Positions 24,007 through 32,092 of a stretch of DNA of 33,805 nt are shown in pieces. The notes beneath the pieces are model-generated. The model was not told where the DNA came from. It saw only the letters and a program-made list of their open reading frames with translations, and searched no databases. Position 1 is the first letter of the stretch. The number at the start of each line of letters is the position of its first letter. Made by a program: the position numbers and the translations under genes. The stretch comes from Streptomyces sp. NRRL WC-3549 (lineage in GTDB: Bacteria > Actinomycetota > Actinomycetes > Streptomycetales > Streptomycetaceae), in assembly GCF_000721935.1 (NCBI RefSeq), contig NZ_KL585381.1, forward strand, positions 169,305 to 203,109, in the 5' to 3' direction.

Positions 24007-26712
24007 CTATCCGAACAGACCGCTCTGGCCACTGGCGCCGCCGCGGCCGTTCGAGCCGTTGGTTCCGTTGCCGTTGCCACCGTCGGCCGCGCCCTCGGTG
24101 GTCCCGGTGTCGGTTCCCCCGTCCGAGGAGCCCGCGTCGGCGCCGCCGTTGGCGTTGCCGTCAGTGGCTCCCTGATTGTCGTTCCCGCTGTCGGCGCCGC
24201 CGTTGTCCTCGTTGCAGTCCCAGCCCCACAGGCCGCACGAGTTGCTCGGCGAAGGGGACGTGGAGGGGAGGGAGGGGTCCGGCGAAGGCGACTTCGAGGG
24301 CTCCTTGGACTCGCTCTCCGAGGGCGAGGGGCTCGGCGTCGGGCTGGGGCTGACCGCGCCACCGCCCCAGACCGTCTTTCCGAACGGCTCGGGCTTCGGG
24401 AAGGTCAGCACTTCCGCGCCCTTGAGGGCGGCGGTCATGTACTCGCGCCAGATCTGCGCGGGGAAGGAGTTTCCGTGGATCTTGTCCTCGCCACCCGTGC
24501 CGTACATCTTTTCGAACTCGCGGTCCTTGACCGACTCGTCGTCGTTCAGGCGGAACATGCTGATCGCGGTCGAAAGCTGCGGCGTGTACCCGACGAACCA
24601 GGCCGACAGGTTGCCGTCCGTGGTGCCCGTCTTACCGGCCGCATCCCGGCCTTCGAGCCGGGCGGGCGTGCCGGTGCCGTTCTCGACGACGCCCTTGAGC
24701 ACGTCGGTGACGTTGTCCGCGATGGCGCTCTCCATCGCGGTCTTCGTCGCCTTCTCGTGCCGGTAGATGACTTCGCCCTTGTGCTTGACCTCGGTGACGG
24801 AGAAGGGTTCGTTCTGCTTGCCACTGGTGGCGAAGGTGGCGTAGGCGCCGGCCATGCGGATGGCGCTGGGTGACGAGGTACCGATCGAAAACGAGGGGAC
24901 GCTCGCGTCGGCCATGTAGTTGTCGTCCCGCAGCCCCGCCGCGATCGCGACCTGCTTCACCTTGTCGGTGCCGACGTCCATACCGAGCTGGACGAACGGG
25001 GAGTTGGCGGACTGCTCCATCGCCTCCCGCAGGGTGATGTCGCCATAGCTGTGCTGCCCGTCGTTGGTCTGGTACCACGGCTTGCCGTCGTCGTTCAACC
25101 AGACCGAGCCGTCGTACTTATTGATCTCCAGCCTGTTGTCGCCGTTGTAGATGCTCTTCGGGGAGACCGGCGTGCGGGTGGACGCGTCCTGGTCCGTACC
25201 GAGCTTCGGATTGCGCACGCCGTACTGCATGCCGGCGGCGAGAACGAAGGGCTTGAACGTCGACCCGACCTGGGCGCCGGTCGCGTCCGCGTTGTTGGTG
25301 TAGTGCTTGGTCGCGTCCTGACCACCGTAGGTCGCGAGGATCGCGCCCGTCTTGGTGTCCACCGACGCGCCGCCGAACTGGACGTGCGAGTCGAGCTTGG
25401 GACGCGCCTTCACGTCGATCTTCTCTTCGTACACCCTGTTGACGGCCGTCTCGAGCTCCTTGACCTTCTTCTTGTCGAAGGTCGTGTGGATCTCGTACCC
25501 GCCCCGCGCCAGCATCTGTTCGGTGATGTTCTCCTCGTTGTGCGCCAGGAAGTAGTCCGTGGCGAGGGCGACGAGGTAGCCGGTCTGGCCACCCAGTTCG
25601 CTGCCCTTCGTGGGCTCCTTCACCTTGGGGAACTCCTTGTACTTCTCCCGCTCGGCGGCGCTCAGCCTGCCGTCCTTGACCTCCTCGTCGAGGATCCACT
25701 TCCAGCGCTTCGTGGCCCTCTCCGTGTTGGCCTTCTTGGACATGTTCACCGGGTCGATCTCCGGGTGCCCGGCGGGGTCGTAGTAGCTCGGTCCCTTGAG
25801 CAGGCTCGCCAGGACGGCGCACTCGCTCGCGTTGAGTTGGCCGGCGTCCTTGCCGAAGTACGCACGTGCGGCGGCCTGGAGGCCCGAAGCACCTCGCCCG
25901 TAGTAGGAGACGTTGAGGTACCCCGCCATCACCTCGTCCTTGCCGATGGTGTTGCCGACCTTGAGCGTGATGAAGAGTTCCTTGACCTTCCGGCTGATGG
26001 TCTGCTCCTGCGAGAGCATGGAGTTCTTCACGTACTGCTGGGTGATGGTGGACCCGCCCTGGGTCTCCCCCCCCTTGGCCATGTTCCAGAAGGCGCGGGC
26101 GATACCCATGGGGTCGATGCCGTAGTCGGACTGGAACGACTTGTTCTCGGCCGAGATGACGGCGTTGCGCATCGCCGGGGGGATCTGCGCGAAGCTGAGC
26201 TCCTGGCGGTTGACGTCCCCGCCGGTGGCGACCATCTGGGTGTCGTCGGCCCAGTAGTAGACGTTGTTCTGGGCCGTGGCGATGTCCTTCGGGTTGGGAG
26301 GCACCACGAGCGCGTACGCGAGGCCGGCCGCGCCCATCATCAGGCCGATGAAGCCCAGGCAGAGACCGGAGACCAGCTTCCAGGAGGGGACCCAGCGCCG
26401 TACGCCGTACTTGCCGGCGCGCGGGTAGTCGATGAACCTCTTCTTGCCGGGAGGCCCGTCCGTCGCCCGTCCGCGGCCCCCGGGGCCCGCGGCGTCGCCA
26501 CCGCCCCGGCGCCTGCCCCCTCCACGCTGGGCGGCACGACGCGCCTCGGCCCGGCCGCCGTATGACGGCTCATCACCAAGGGGCTCGGACGGTGATGATT
26601 CGGTGGCTCTACGTGACGATTCCCGGCGTCCGGTGGACTGCTGGGCGGCTCGTCTGGCCGCGGCACGACCGCCACCTTGCGGTTGCGGCGCTTTGCGACG
26701 GTGCTCGCTCAT
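24007..26712 (-). CDS. Class A penicillin-binding protein (transglycosylase/transpeptidase)
   Basis: 901 aa bifunctional peptidoglycan synthase. A basic Arg/Gly-rich cytoplasmic N-terminus (1-110) precedes one transmembrane helix (about 113-137). The GT51 glycosyltransferase domain has ISAENKSFQSDYGID with catalytic Glu189 (EN in place of the usual ED) and QGGSTITQQYVKN (218-230). The transpeptidase domain has nucleophile Ser484 in GSTFKPF, Ser568-Ala-Asn570 and Lys694-Thr-Gly. A Pro/Ser/Glu linker (789-825) leads to CGLWGWDC (Cys826, Cys833) and a Gly/Asn/Asp-rich tail to the end. A GAGGAG Shine-Dalgarno supports the start. Divergent from PadR; same strand as the GT87 gene and near femX, forming a cell-wall block. 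Confidence 0.97.
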   Translation of the reverse strand: MSEHRRKAPQPQGGGRAAARRAAQQSTGRRESSRRATESSPSEPLGDEPSYGGRAEARRAAQRGGGRRRGGGDAAGPGGRGRATDGPPGKKRFIDYPRAGKYGVRRWVPSWKLVSGLCLGFIGLMMGAAGLAYALVVPPNPKDIATAQNNVYYWADDTQMVATGGDVNRQELSFAQIPPAMRNAVISAENKSFQSDYGIDPMGIARAFWNMAKGGETQGGSTITQQYVKNSMLSQEQTISRKVKELFITLKVGNTIGKDEVMAGYLNVSYYGRGASGLQAAARAYFGKDAGQLNASECAVLASLLKGPSYYDPAGHPEIDPVNMSKKANTERATKRWKWILDEEVKDGRLSAAEREKYKEFPKVKEPTKGSELGGQTGYLVALATDYFLAHNEENITEQMLARGGYEIHTTFDKKKVKELETAVNRVYEEKIDVKARPKLDSHVQFGGASVDTKTGAILATYGGQDATKHYTNNADATGAQVGSTFKPFVLAAGMQYGVRNPKLGTDQDASTRTPVSPKSIYNGDNRLEINKYDGSVWLNDDGKPWYQTNDGQHSYGDITLREAMEQSANSPFVQLGMDVGTDKVKQVAIAAGLRDDNYMADASVPSFSIGTSSPSAIRMAGAYATFATSGKQNEPFSVTEVKHKGEVIYRHEKATKTAMESAIADNVTDVLKGVVENGTGTPARLEGRDAAGKTGTTDGNLSAWFVGYTPQLSTAISMFRLNDDESVKDREFEKMYGTGGEDKIHGNSFPAQIWREYMTAALKGAEVLTFPKPEPFGKTVWGGGAVSPSPTPSPSPSESESKEPSKSPSPDPSLPSTSPSPSNSCGLWGWDCNEDNGGADSGNDNQGATDGNANGGADAGSSDGGTDTGTTEGAADGGNGNGTNGSNGRGGASGQSGLFG

Positions 26713-26985
26713 CGAACGACTACTCCTCGGGCAGGCGAGAGCGCCTGGAAGCGGCAGTTGAGATCCGGTCCCCCCGAATTGCGGACGAGCCCTGCGGAAG
26801 GCTCATCCGCAGTACATCCGGCAGTCCGCGATGACTGACGCGCGAGGACGCCGCGCGGTTCCCGGTGGTCTGCATGCCGCACAGACTACGCACGGTCAAA
26901 AGCCTCCCGGGCCCGAACTTCACCCCAAACAACGCAAGTCGCTCTCTACGAATCATCAATGTGACGCCGCTCACGAATGCCCCTC
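26713..26985. other. Intergenic region between the PBP and padR genes
   Basis: A 387-bp divergent intergenic region extends from the PBP start to the PadR start. Apart from the PBP Shine-Dalgarno at its left end and the padR promoter and operator at its right end, I see no gene, RNA or repeat in it. Its right part is noticeably more A/T-rich than the neighbouring genes. Confidence 0.6.
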
Positions 26986-27014
26986 TTGTCGAACATCACG
27001 GACCGATCTATCGT
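26986..27014 (+). promoter_or_regulatory. Predicted sigma-70/HrdB-type promoter of padR
   Basis: TTGTCG (26986-26991), exactly 17 bp, then TATCGT (27009-27014). The -10 hexamer overlaps the first bases of the palindromic operator, which suits repression. Prediction from sequence only. Confidence 0.55.
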
Positions 27015-27044
27015 GCTGATGTATCGAGTCGATACATCAGCACG
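27012..27044 (+). promoter_or_regulatory. Long palindromic operator upstream of the PadR gene
   Basis: Perfect 16-bp arms around one central base, 27012-27027 and 27029-27044, with the core GATGTATCGA-G-TCGATACATC. It contains the ATGT...ACAT spacing typical of PadR-family operators. It begins in the predicted -10 box and ends 55 bp before the PadR start codon, so autorepression is likely. Confidence 0.75.
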
Positions 27045-27099
27045 GCATAAGGTGGGCTCACGAGCTCAGCGGAAGCACCAGACGAAGGAGGACGCGAAG

Positions 27100-27801
27100 G
27101 TGAGCAGACGCTCCGGCATCCTCGAATTCGCGGTGCTCGGCCTGCTCCGCGAGTCCCCGATGCACGGGTACGAACTGCGCAAACGCCTCAACACCTCGTT
27201 GGGGATCTTCCGCGCGTTCAGCTACGGCACGCTCTACCCCTGCCTCAAGACACTGGTCGTCAACGGCTGGTTGATCGAGGAGACCGGCAGCGATCCGACG
27301 ACTCCGCCCGCCGGCCCCCGTGGGGTCGCCCCCACGTCCTCGCTGGCAGGGCGCCGCGCGAAGATCGTCTACCGGTTGACGGCAGAAGGTAAGGAGCGCT
27401 TCGAGGAGTTGCTGTCGCACACCGGTCCGGACGCCTGGGAGGACGAGCACTTCGCGGCTCGATTCGCCTTCTTCGGTCAGACGGAGCGCGAGGTGCGGAT
27501 GCGGGTGCTCGAAGGCCGGCGCAGCAGGCTGGAGGAACGCCTCGAGAAGATGCGCGCCTCGCTGGCCCGCACCCGGGAACGGCTCGACGACTACACGCTT
27601 GAGCTGCAGCGGCACGGCATGGAGTCCGTGGAGCGCGAAGTGCGCTGGCTGAACGAGCTCATCGAGAGCGAGCGGTCGGGACGGGATCAACGCCGATCCT
27701 CGCCCGAGGGCTCCACTCAGCAGGACACATCAGGAGAGACGGGCGGCCTGCCCCGGCACGGGGACAACACCCGGCCGGATCCGTCCGACGACACCAAGTG
27801 A
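27100..27801 (+). CDS. PadR-family transcriptional regulator
   Basis: 233 aa from the GTG at 27100, with AAGGAGG 8 nt upstream; in-frame codons further upstream run through the operator and are not coding. The winged helix starts [20 protein letters not shown] and continues [20 protein letters not shown], as in PadR proteins. A Pro/Gly-rich wing ([12 protein letters not shown]) follows. The C-terminal part (about 105-205) is a long charged helical region ([20 protein letters not shown]), matching the PadR C-terminal dimerisation domain, and ends in a disordered tail. The inositol-1-phosphate synthase gene starts 64 bp downstream and may be cotranscribed and under its control. Confidence 0.92.
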   Translation: MSRRSGILEFAVLGLLRESPMHGYELRKRLNTSLGIFRAFSYGTLYPCLKTLVVNGWLIEETGSDPTTPPAGPRGVAPTSSLAGRRAKIVYRLTAEGKERFEELLSHTGPDAWEDEHFAARFAFFGQTEREVRMRVLEGRRSRLEERLEKMRASLARTRERLDDYTLELQRHGMESVEREVRWLNELIESERSGRDQRRSSPEGSTQQDTSGETGGLPRHGDNTRPDPSDDTK

Positions 27802-27865
27802 CACCCCCCTCGGGACCGCACGGCTTCGCCGGGGGAACACAGAGAACACACAGGGAGCAATCCGC

Positions 27866-28948
27866 ATGGGTTCGGTTCGCGTAGCCATCGTCGGCGTGGG
27901 CAACTGCGCCGCCTCGCTGGTGCAGGGCGTCGAGTACTACAAGGACGCCGATCCGGCCGGCAAGGTGCCCGGCCTGATGCACGTCCAGTTCGGCGACTAC
28001 CACGTGGGTGACGTCGAGTTCGTCGCCGCCTTCGACGTCGACGCGAAGAAGGTCGGCCTCGACCTCGCGGACGCCATCGGCGCCAGTGAGAACAACACCA
28101 TCAAGATCGCCGACGTGCCGAGCACCGGCGTGACCGTCCAGCGCGGCCACACCCACGACGGCCTGGGCAAGTACTACCGCGAGACGATCGAGGAGTCCGC
28201 CGAGGCGCCGGTCGACGTCGTCCAGATCCTCAAGGACAAGCAGGTCGACGTCCTCGTCTGCTACCTGCCCGTGGGTTCCGAGGTGGCGGCGAAGTTCTAC
28301 GCCCAGTGCGCCATCGACGCCAAGGTCGCGTTCGTCAACGCCCTCCCGGTCTTCATCGCCGGCACCAAGGAGTGGGCGGACAAGTTCACCGAGGCCGGTG
28401 TCCCGATCGTCGGTGACGACATCAAGTCCCAGGTGGGCGCGACCATCACGCACCGTGTGATGGCCAAGCTCTTCGAGGACCGCGGCGTCATCCTCGACCG
28501 CACGATGCAGCTGAACGTCGGCGGCAACATGGACTTCAAGAACATGCTCGAGCGTGAGCGCCTGGAGTCCAAGAAGATCTCGAAGACCCAGGCCGTCACC
28601 TCGCAGATCCGTGACCGTGAGCTGGGTGCGGACAACGTCCACATCGGCCCCTCGGACTACGTGGCCTGGCTGGACGACCGCAAGTGGGCGTACGTGCGCC
28701 TTGAGGGCCGCGCCTTCGGTGACGTCCCGTTGAACCTGGAGTACAAGCTGGAGGTCTGGGACTCCCCGAACTCCGCCGGTGTCATCATCGACGCCGTCCG
28801 CGCTGCGAAGATCGCCAAGGACCGCGGCATCGGCGGCCCGATCCTCTCCGCGAGCTCCTACTTCATGAAGTCCCCGCCGGTGCAGTACTTCGACGACGAG
28901 GCCCGCGAGAACGTCGAGAAGTTCATCAACGGCGACGCCGAGCACTGA
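27866..28948 (+). CDS. ino1: Inositol-1-phosphate synthase (myo-inositol-3-phosphate synthase)
   Basis: 360 aa, the compact actinobacterial form. It converts glucose 6-phosphate to inositol phosphate using bound NAD+, feeding phosphatidylinositol and mycothiol. The NAD-binding loop is [16 protein letters not shown] (6-21). [47 protein letters not shown] and [18 protein letters not shown] carry the catalytic core. A good GGGAG lies ahead of the ATG. Upstream PadR gene on the same strand; a strong terminator follows. Confidence 0.97.
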   Translation: MGSVRVAIVGVGNCAASLVQGVEYYKDADPAGKVPGLMHVQFGDYHVGDVEFVAAFDVDAKKVGLDLADAIGASENNTIKIADVPSTGVTVQRGHTHDGLGKYYRETIEESAEAPVDVVQILKDKQVDVLVCYLPVGSEVAAKFYAQCAIDAKVAFVNALPVFIAGTKEWADKFTEAGVPIVGDDIKSQVGATITHRVMAKLFEDRGVILDRTMQLNVGGNMDFKNMLERERLESKKISKTQAVTSQIRDRELGADNVHIGPSDYVAWLDDRKWAYVRLEGRAFGDVPLNLEYKLEVWDSPNSAGVIIDAVRAAKIAKDRGIGGPILSASSYFMKSPPVQYFDDEARENVEKFINGDAEH

Positions 28949-29015
28949 TCCCACCGGTGACGGCATCCGCCTCACCGCGATCGGGATGACGGACGAGGAC
29001 GCTCCGTCGACGCAG

Positions 29016-29064
29016 CACGCGAGGGGTCCCCGGGCATTCCACCCGCCCGGGGACCCCTCGCGTG
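29016..29064 (+). terminator. Strong terminator downstream of ino1
   Basis: Perfect 20-bp arms, 29016-29035 and 29045-29064 (starting CACGCGAGGGG), with a 9-nt loop. It is 67 bp after the ino1 stop and only 16 bp before the MFS start codon. Confidence 0.92.
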
Positions 29065-29080
29065 TGTGACCCTTGCCCAC

Positions 29081-30370
29081 ATGCCTGTCGTGCGTGATCT
29101 GGGCGTTCTCCTGCGCCTGACGAACTTCCGCCGTCTCCTGGCCGTGCGGCTTCTCTCGCAGTCGGCCGACGGTGTCTACCAAGTCGCCCTCGCCACCTAT
29201 GTGGTGTTCTCACCGGAGAACCAGGCGACACCCGGCGCGATCGCCTCGGCCATGGCGGTCCTGCTGCTCCCGTATTCACTGGTCGGCCCGTTCGCCGGTG
29301 TCCTGCTGGACCGCTGGCCGCGCCGGCAGGTCTTCCTGTACGGCAACCTGCTGCGTGCCGTACTCGCCTGCTGTACCGCTCTGTTGCTGCTCAGCTCCGT
29401 TCCTGACTGGGCGTTCTACGCATCGGCCCTGTGTGTCACCGCCGTCAACCGCTTCGTACTGGCCGGGCTGTCGGCCGCGCTTCCCCGTGTGGTGGACGCG
29501 GACCGGCTCGTGGTCGCCAACTCCCTCTCGCCTACCGCAGGCACACTGGCGGCCACCCTGGGCGGCGGACTGGCGCTGGCCGTAAGGCTGCTGACGGATG
29601 GTTCGGACGCCGTGGTCGTGCTGCTGGGCGCCACCCTCTACCTGCTGTCCGCGCTGGTCTCCCTGAGCCTGCCTCGCGAACTCCTCGGCCCGGACCAGGA
29701 CCGGGCCCGCCTCCCGCTGCGCGAGGCCCTCGCCACAGCCGCACACGGCCTTGCCGCCGGCTTCCGCCATCTCTCGGAACGCAGGGACGCCGCGCGCGTC
29801 CTCGCCGCGATGACGGTCATGCGCTTCTGTTACGGGGCGCTGACGGTGATGCTGCTGATGCTGTGCCGCTACGCCTGGACAGACCGCGAGTCCGACGGGC
29901 TCGCCCTGCTCGGCCTGGCACTGGGTTTCTCCGCCGCCGGATACTTCGTGGCCGCCGTGATCACTCCCTGGGCCGTCGGACGCTTCGGGCGGTACGGCTG
30001 GCTGGCAGTGTGCGCGGGAGTGGCCGCACTCCTGGTGCCCGCGCTCGGGCTGCCCTTCGCCCCTGCCCCGATGCTGGTGGCCGCTTTCATCCTCGGCCTG
30101 GTGACACAAGGGTCGAAGATCGCGACGGACACCGAAGTGCAGACCTCGGTCGACGACGCCTTCCGCGGCAGGGTCTTCTCCCTGTACGACGTCCTGTTCA
30201 ACGCCGCATTCGTCGCGGCGGCGGGTGTCGCGGCCCTGGCCCTTCCCACGGACGGCCGGTCCGTCACCGTGGTGATCGGTGTGGCGGTGCTCTACGCCGC
30301 CGTATCCGTGACGATGGCGCACCGGCTACGCGTCGCGTCGGTGTCCCAGGAATCCGGTACCCAAGCCTGA
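29081..30370 (+). CDS. MFS transporter
   Basis: 429 aa with 11-12 hydrophobic segments. MFS features are FRRLLAVRLLSQSADGVYQVAL at the first helix, LLPYSLVGPFAGVLLDRWPRRQVF (loop 2-3 motif A-type GxLxDRxxRR), and VDADRLVVANSLSPTAGTLAA. The second half begins after a basic loop (HLSERRDAARVLAAMTVMR). The substrate is unknown. The ATG at 29081 lacks a Shine-Dalgarno because the ino1 terminator stem ends 16 bp upstream; in-frame GTG codons at 29066 and 29090 are alternatives. It is convergent with pcnA, with two parS palindromes between. Confidence 0.92.
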   Translation: MPVVRDLGVLLRLTNFRRLLAVRLLSQSADGVYQVALATYVVFSPENQATPGAIASAMAVLLLPYSLVGPFAGVLLDRWPRRQVFLYGNLLRAVLACCTALLLLSSVPDWAFYASALCVTAVNRFVLAGLSAALPRVVDADRLVVANSLSPTAGTLAATLGGGLALAVRLLTDGSDAVVVLLGATLYLLSALVSLSLPRELLGPDQDRARLPLREALATAAHGLAAGFRHLSERRDAARVLAAMTVMRFCYGALTVMLLMLCRYAWTDRESDGLALLGLALGFSAAGYFVAAVITPWAVGRFGRYGWLAVCAGVAALLVPALGLPFAPAPMLVAAFILGLVTQGSKIATDTEVQTSVDDAFRGRVFSLYDVLFNAAFVAAAGVAALALPTDGRSVTVVIGVAVLYAAVSVTMAHRLRVASVSQESGTQA

Positions 30371-30404
30371 AGGGCGTTGTTTCACGTGAAACAACGCCCT
30401 TCAG
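30367..30404. terminator. 38-bp perfect palindrome centred on a parS site
   Basis: A perfect 38-bp palindrome: arm CTGAAGGGCGTT leads into GTTTCACGTGAAAC (exact parS, 30379-30392), with the mirror arm after it. It overlaps the last codons of the MFS gene (stop at 30368-30370). As RNA it would form a long stem on either strand, so it can act both as ParB site and convergent terminator. Confidence 0.93.
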
Positions 30405-30426
30405 CTGCCGCTCGTGCGCTCTCGGC

Positions 30427-30462
30427 CGAGTGCTCATGTTTCACGTGAAACATGAGCACTCG
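30427..30462. terminator. 36-bp perfect palindrome centred on a second parS site
   Basis: Arm CGAGTGCTCAT leads into GTTTCACGTGAAAC (exact parS, 30438-30451), and the mirror arm completes a perfect 36-bp palindrome. It ends 6 bp before the pcnA stop. The two parS centres are 59 bp apart. Probable terminator for pcnA as well as a ParB nucleation site. Confidence 0.93.
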
Positions 30463-30468
30463 CCCCCC

Positions 30469-31911
30469 TCAGCTCTGCCCCGCCCACCATTCCTTGAGGG
30501 CCGCGACAGCGGCCTCGCGCTCCAGGGGGCCGTTCTCCAGCCGCAGCTCCAGGAGGAAGGCGTACGCCTTACCGATCACCGGGCCGGGGCCTACACCCAG
30601 GACCTTCATGATCTCGTTGCCGTCCAGGTCCGGGCGGATCGCGTCCAGCTCCTCCTGGTCCTTCAGCTGGGCAATGCGCTCCTCAAGACCGTCATAGGTA
30701 CGCGACAGGGCGTTCGCCTTGCGCTTGTTGCGCGTCGTGCAGTCGGAACGCGTCAGCTTGTGGAGCCGGTCCAGCAGCGGCCCCGCGTCCCGCACGTACC
30801 GGCGCACCGCCGAGTCGGTCCACTCCCCGTCGCCGTACCCGTGGAAGCGCAGGTGCAGCTCCACGAGCTTGGACACGTCCTTCACCATGTCGTTGGAGTA
30901 CTTGAGCTCCGTCAGCCGCTTCCTGGCCAGCTTGGCTCCCACCACCTCGTGGTGGTGGAAGGAGACACGGCCGTCCTTCTCGAAGCGCCGCGTCTTCGGC
31001 TTGCCGATGTCGTGCAGCAGGGCGGCGAGCCGGAGAACCAGGTCCGGCCCCTCCTCCTCCAGGTCCATCGCCTGCTCCAGGACCGTCAGCGAGTGCTCGT
31101 AGACGTCCTTGTGGCGGTGATGCTCGTCACGTTCCAGTCGGAGCGCGGGGAGTTCGGGCAGCACGCGGTCGGCCAGTCCCGTCTCCACGAGCAGTCCCAG
31201 CCCCTTGCGGGGGTGAGGGGACAGAAGCAACTTGTTGAGCTCCTCACGGACACGCTCGGCCGAGACGATCTCGATGCGGCCGGCCATGTCCGTCATCGCC
31301 GCGAGAACGTCAGGGGCGACCTCGAAGTCGAGCTGAGCAGCGAACCGGGCGGCCCGCAGCATCCGCAGCGGGTCGTCCGAGAAGGAGTCCTCAGGCGTGC
31401 CCGGAGTACGCAGCACACGCGCCGCCAGATCCTCGAGGCCACCGTGGGGGTCGACGAACTCCTTCTCCGGCAGGGCCACGGCCATGGCGTTGACCGTGAA
31501 GTCACGACGGACCAGATCCTCCTCGATGGAATCGCCGTAGGAGACCTCCGGCTTCCTCGAGGTCCGGTCGTACGCCTCCGACCGGTAGGTCGTGATCTCG
31601 ATCTGGTAGCCGTCCTTCTGCGAGCCGACGGTGCCGAAGGCGATTCCGACCTCCCACACGGAGTCGGCCCACGGTCGGACGATCTTGAGCACGTCGTCGG
31701 GGCGCGCATCGGTCGTGAAGTCCAGGTCGTTGCCGAGCCTGCCGAGCAATGCGTCGCGTACCGACCCTCCGACCAGGGCGAGCCGGAAGCCGGCTTCCCG
31801 GAATCGGCGGGCGAGGTCGTCGGCGACCGGGGACACCCGCAGCAGTTCACTGACTGCGCGGTGCTGCACCTGGCTCAGTGCACTGAGGTTGTCTTCGTTG
31901 GCGTTCGGCAC
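30469..31911 (-). CDS. pcnA: CCA tRNA nucleotidyltransferase
   Basis: 480 aa from the GTG at 31911. It adds or repairs the 3' CCA end of tRNAs; the S. coelicolor counterpart, annotated pcnA, was shown to be a CCA-adding enzyme. Motifs are LVGGSVRDALLGRLGNDLDF (nucleotidyltransferase, catalytic Asp62/Asp64), EEDLVRRDFTVNAMA (131-145) and DPLRMLRAARFAAQLDF. An HD-type domain follows (HRHKDVYEHSLTVLEQ, LAALLHDIGKPKT with His300-Asp301), as in actinobacterial members. No Shine-Dalgarno precedes the GTG, so a leaderless mRNA is possible; the open frame extends far upstream but loses family similarity. Confidence 0.95.
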   Translation of the reverse strand: MPNANEDNLSALSQVQHRAVSELLRVSPVADDLARRFREAGFRLALVGGSVRDALLGRLGNDLDFTTDARPDDVLKIVRPWADSVWEVGIAFGTVGSQKDGYQIEITTYRSEAYDRTSRKPEVSYGDSIEEDLVRRDFTVNAMAVALPEKEFVDPHGGLEDLAARVLRTPGTPEDSFSDDPLRMLRAARFAAQLDFEVAPDVLAAMTDMAGRIEIVSAERVREELNKLLLSPHPRKGLGLLVETGLADRVLPELPALRLERDEHHRHKDVYEHSLTVLEQAMDLEEEGPDLVLRLAALLHDIGKPKTRRFEKDGRVSFHHHEVVGAKLARKRLTELKYSNDMVKDVSKLVELHLRFHGYGDGEWTDSAVRRYVRDAGPLLDRLHKLTRSDCTTRNKRKANALSRTYDGLEERIAQLKDQEELDAIRPDLDGNEIMKVLGVGPGPVIGKAYAFLLELRLENGPLEREAAVAALKEWWAGQS

Positions 31912-32092
31912 AACAGAAAAGGGTACGTGCACCGGCCGACCCGGGCGGCATCGTTTCCCGGCCCCCTGCGAGACTCTCCCGATCATGGGGCGCAGTCCGT
32001 GGCACTGAGCCCTCGGCCGCATCGTTACCATGCGTGGACGCAGAGACCGGCAGGGCCGAGAACCAGCCGACGACGACGAGGGACGGATACGC

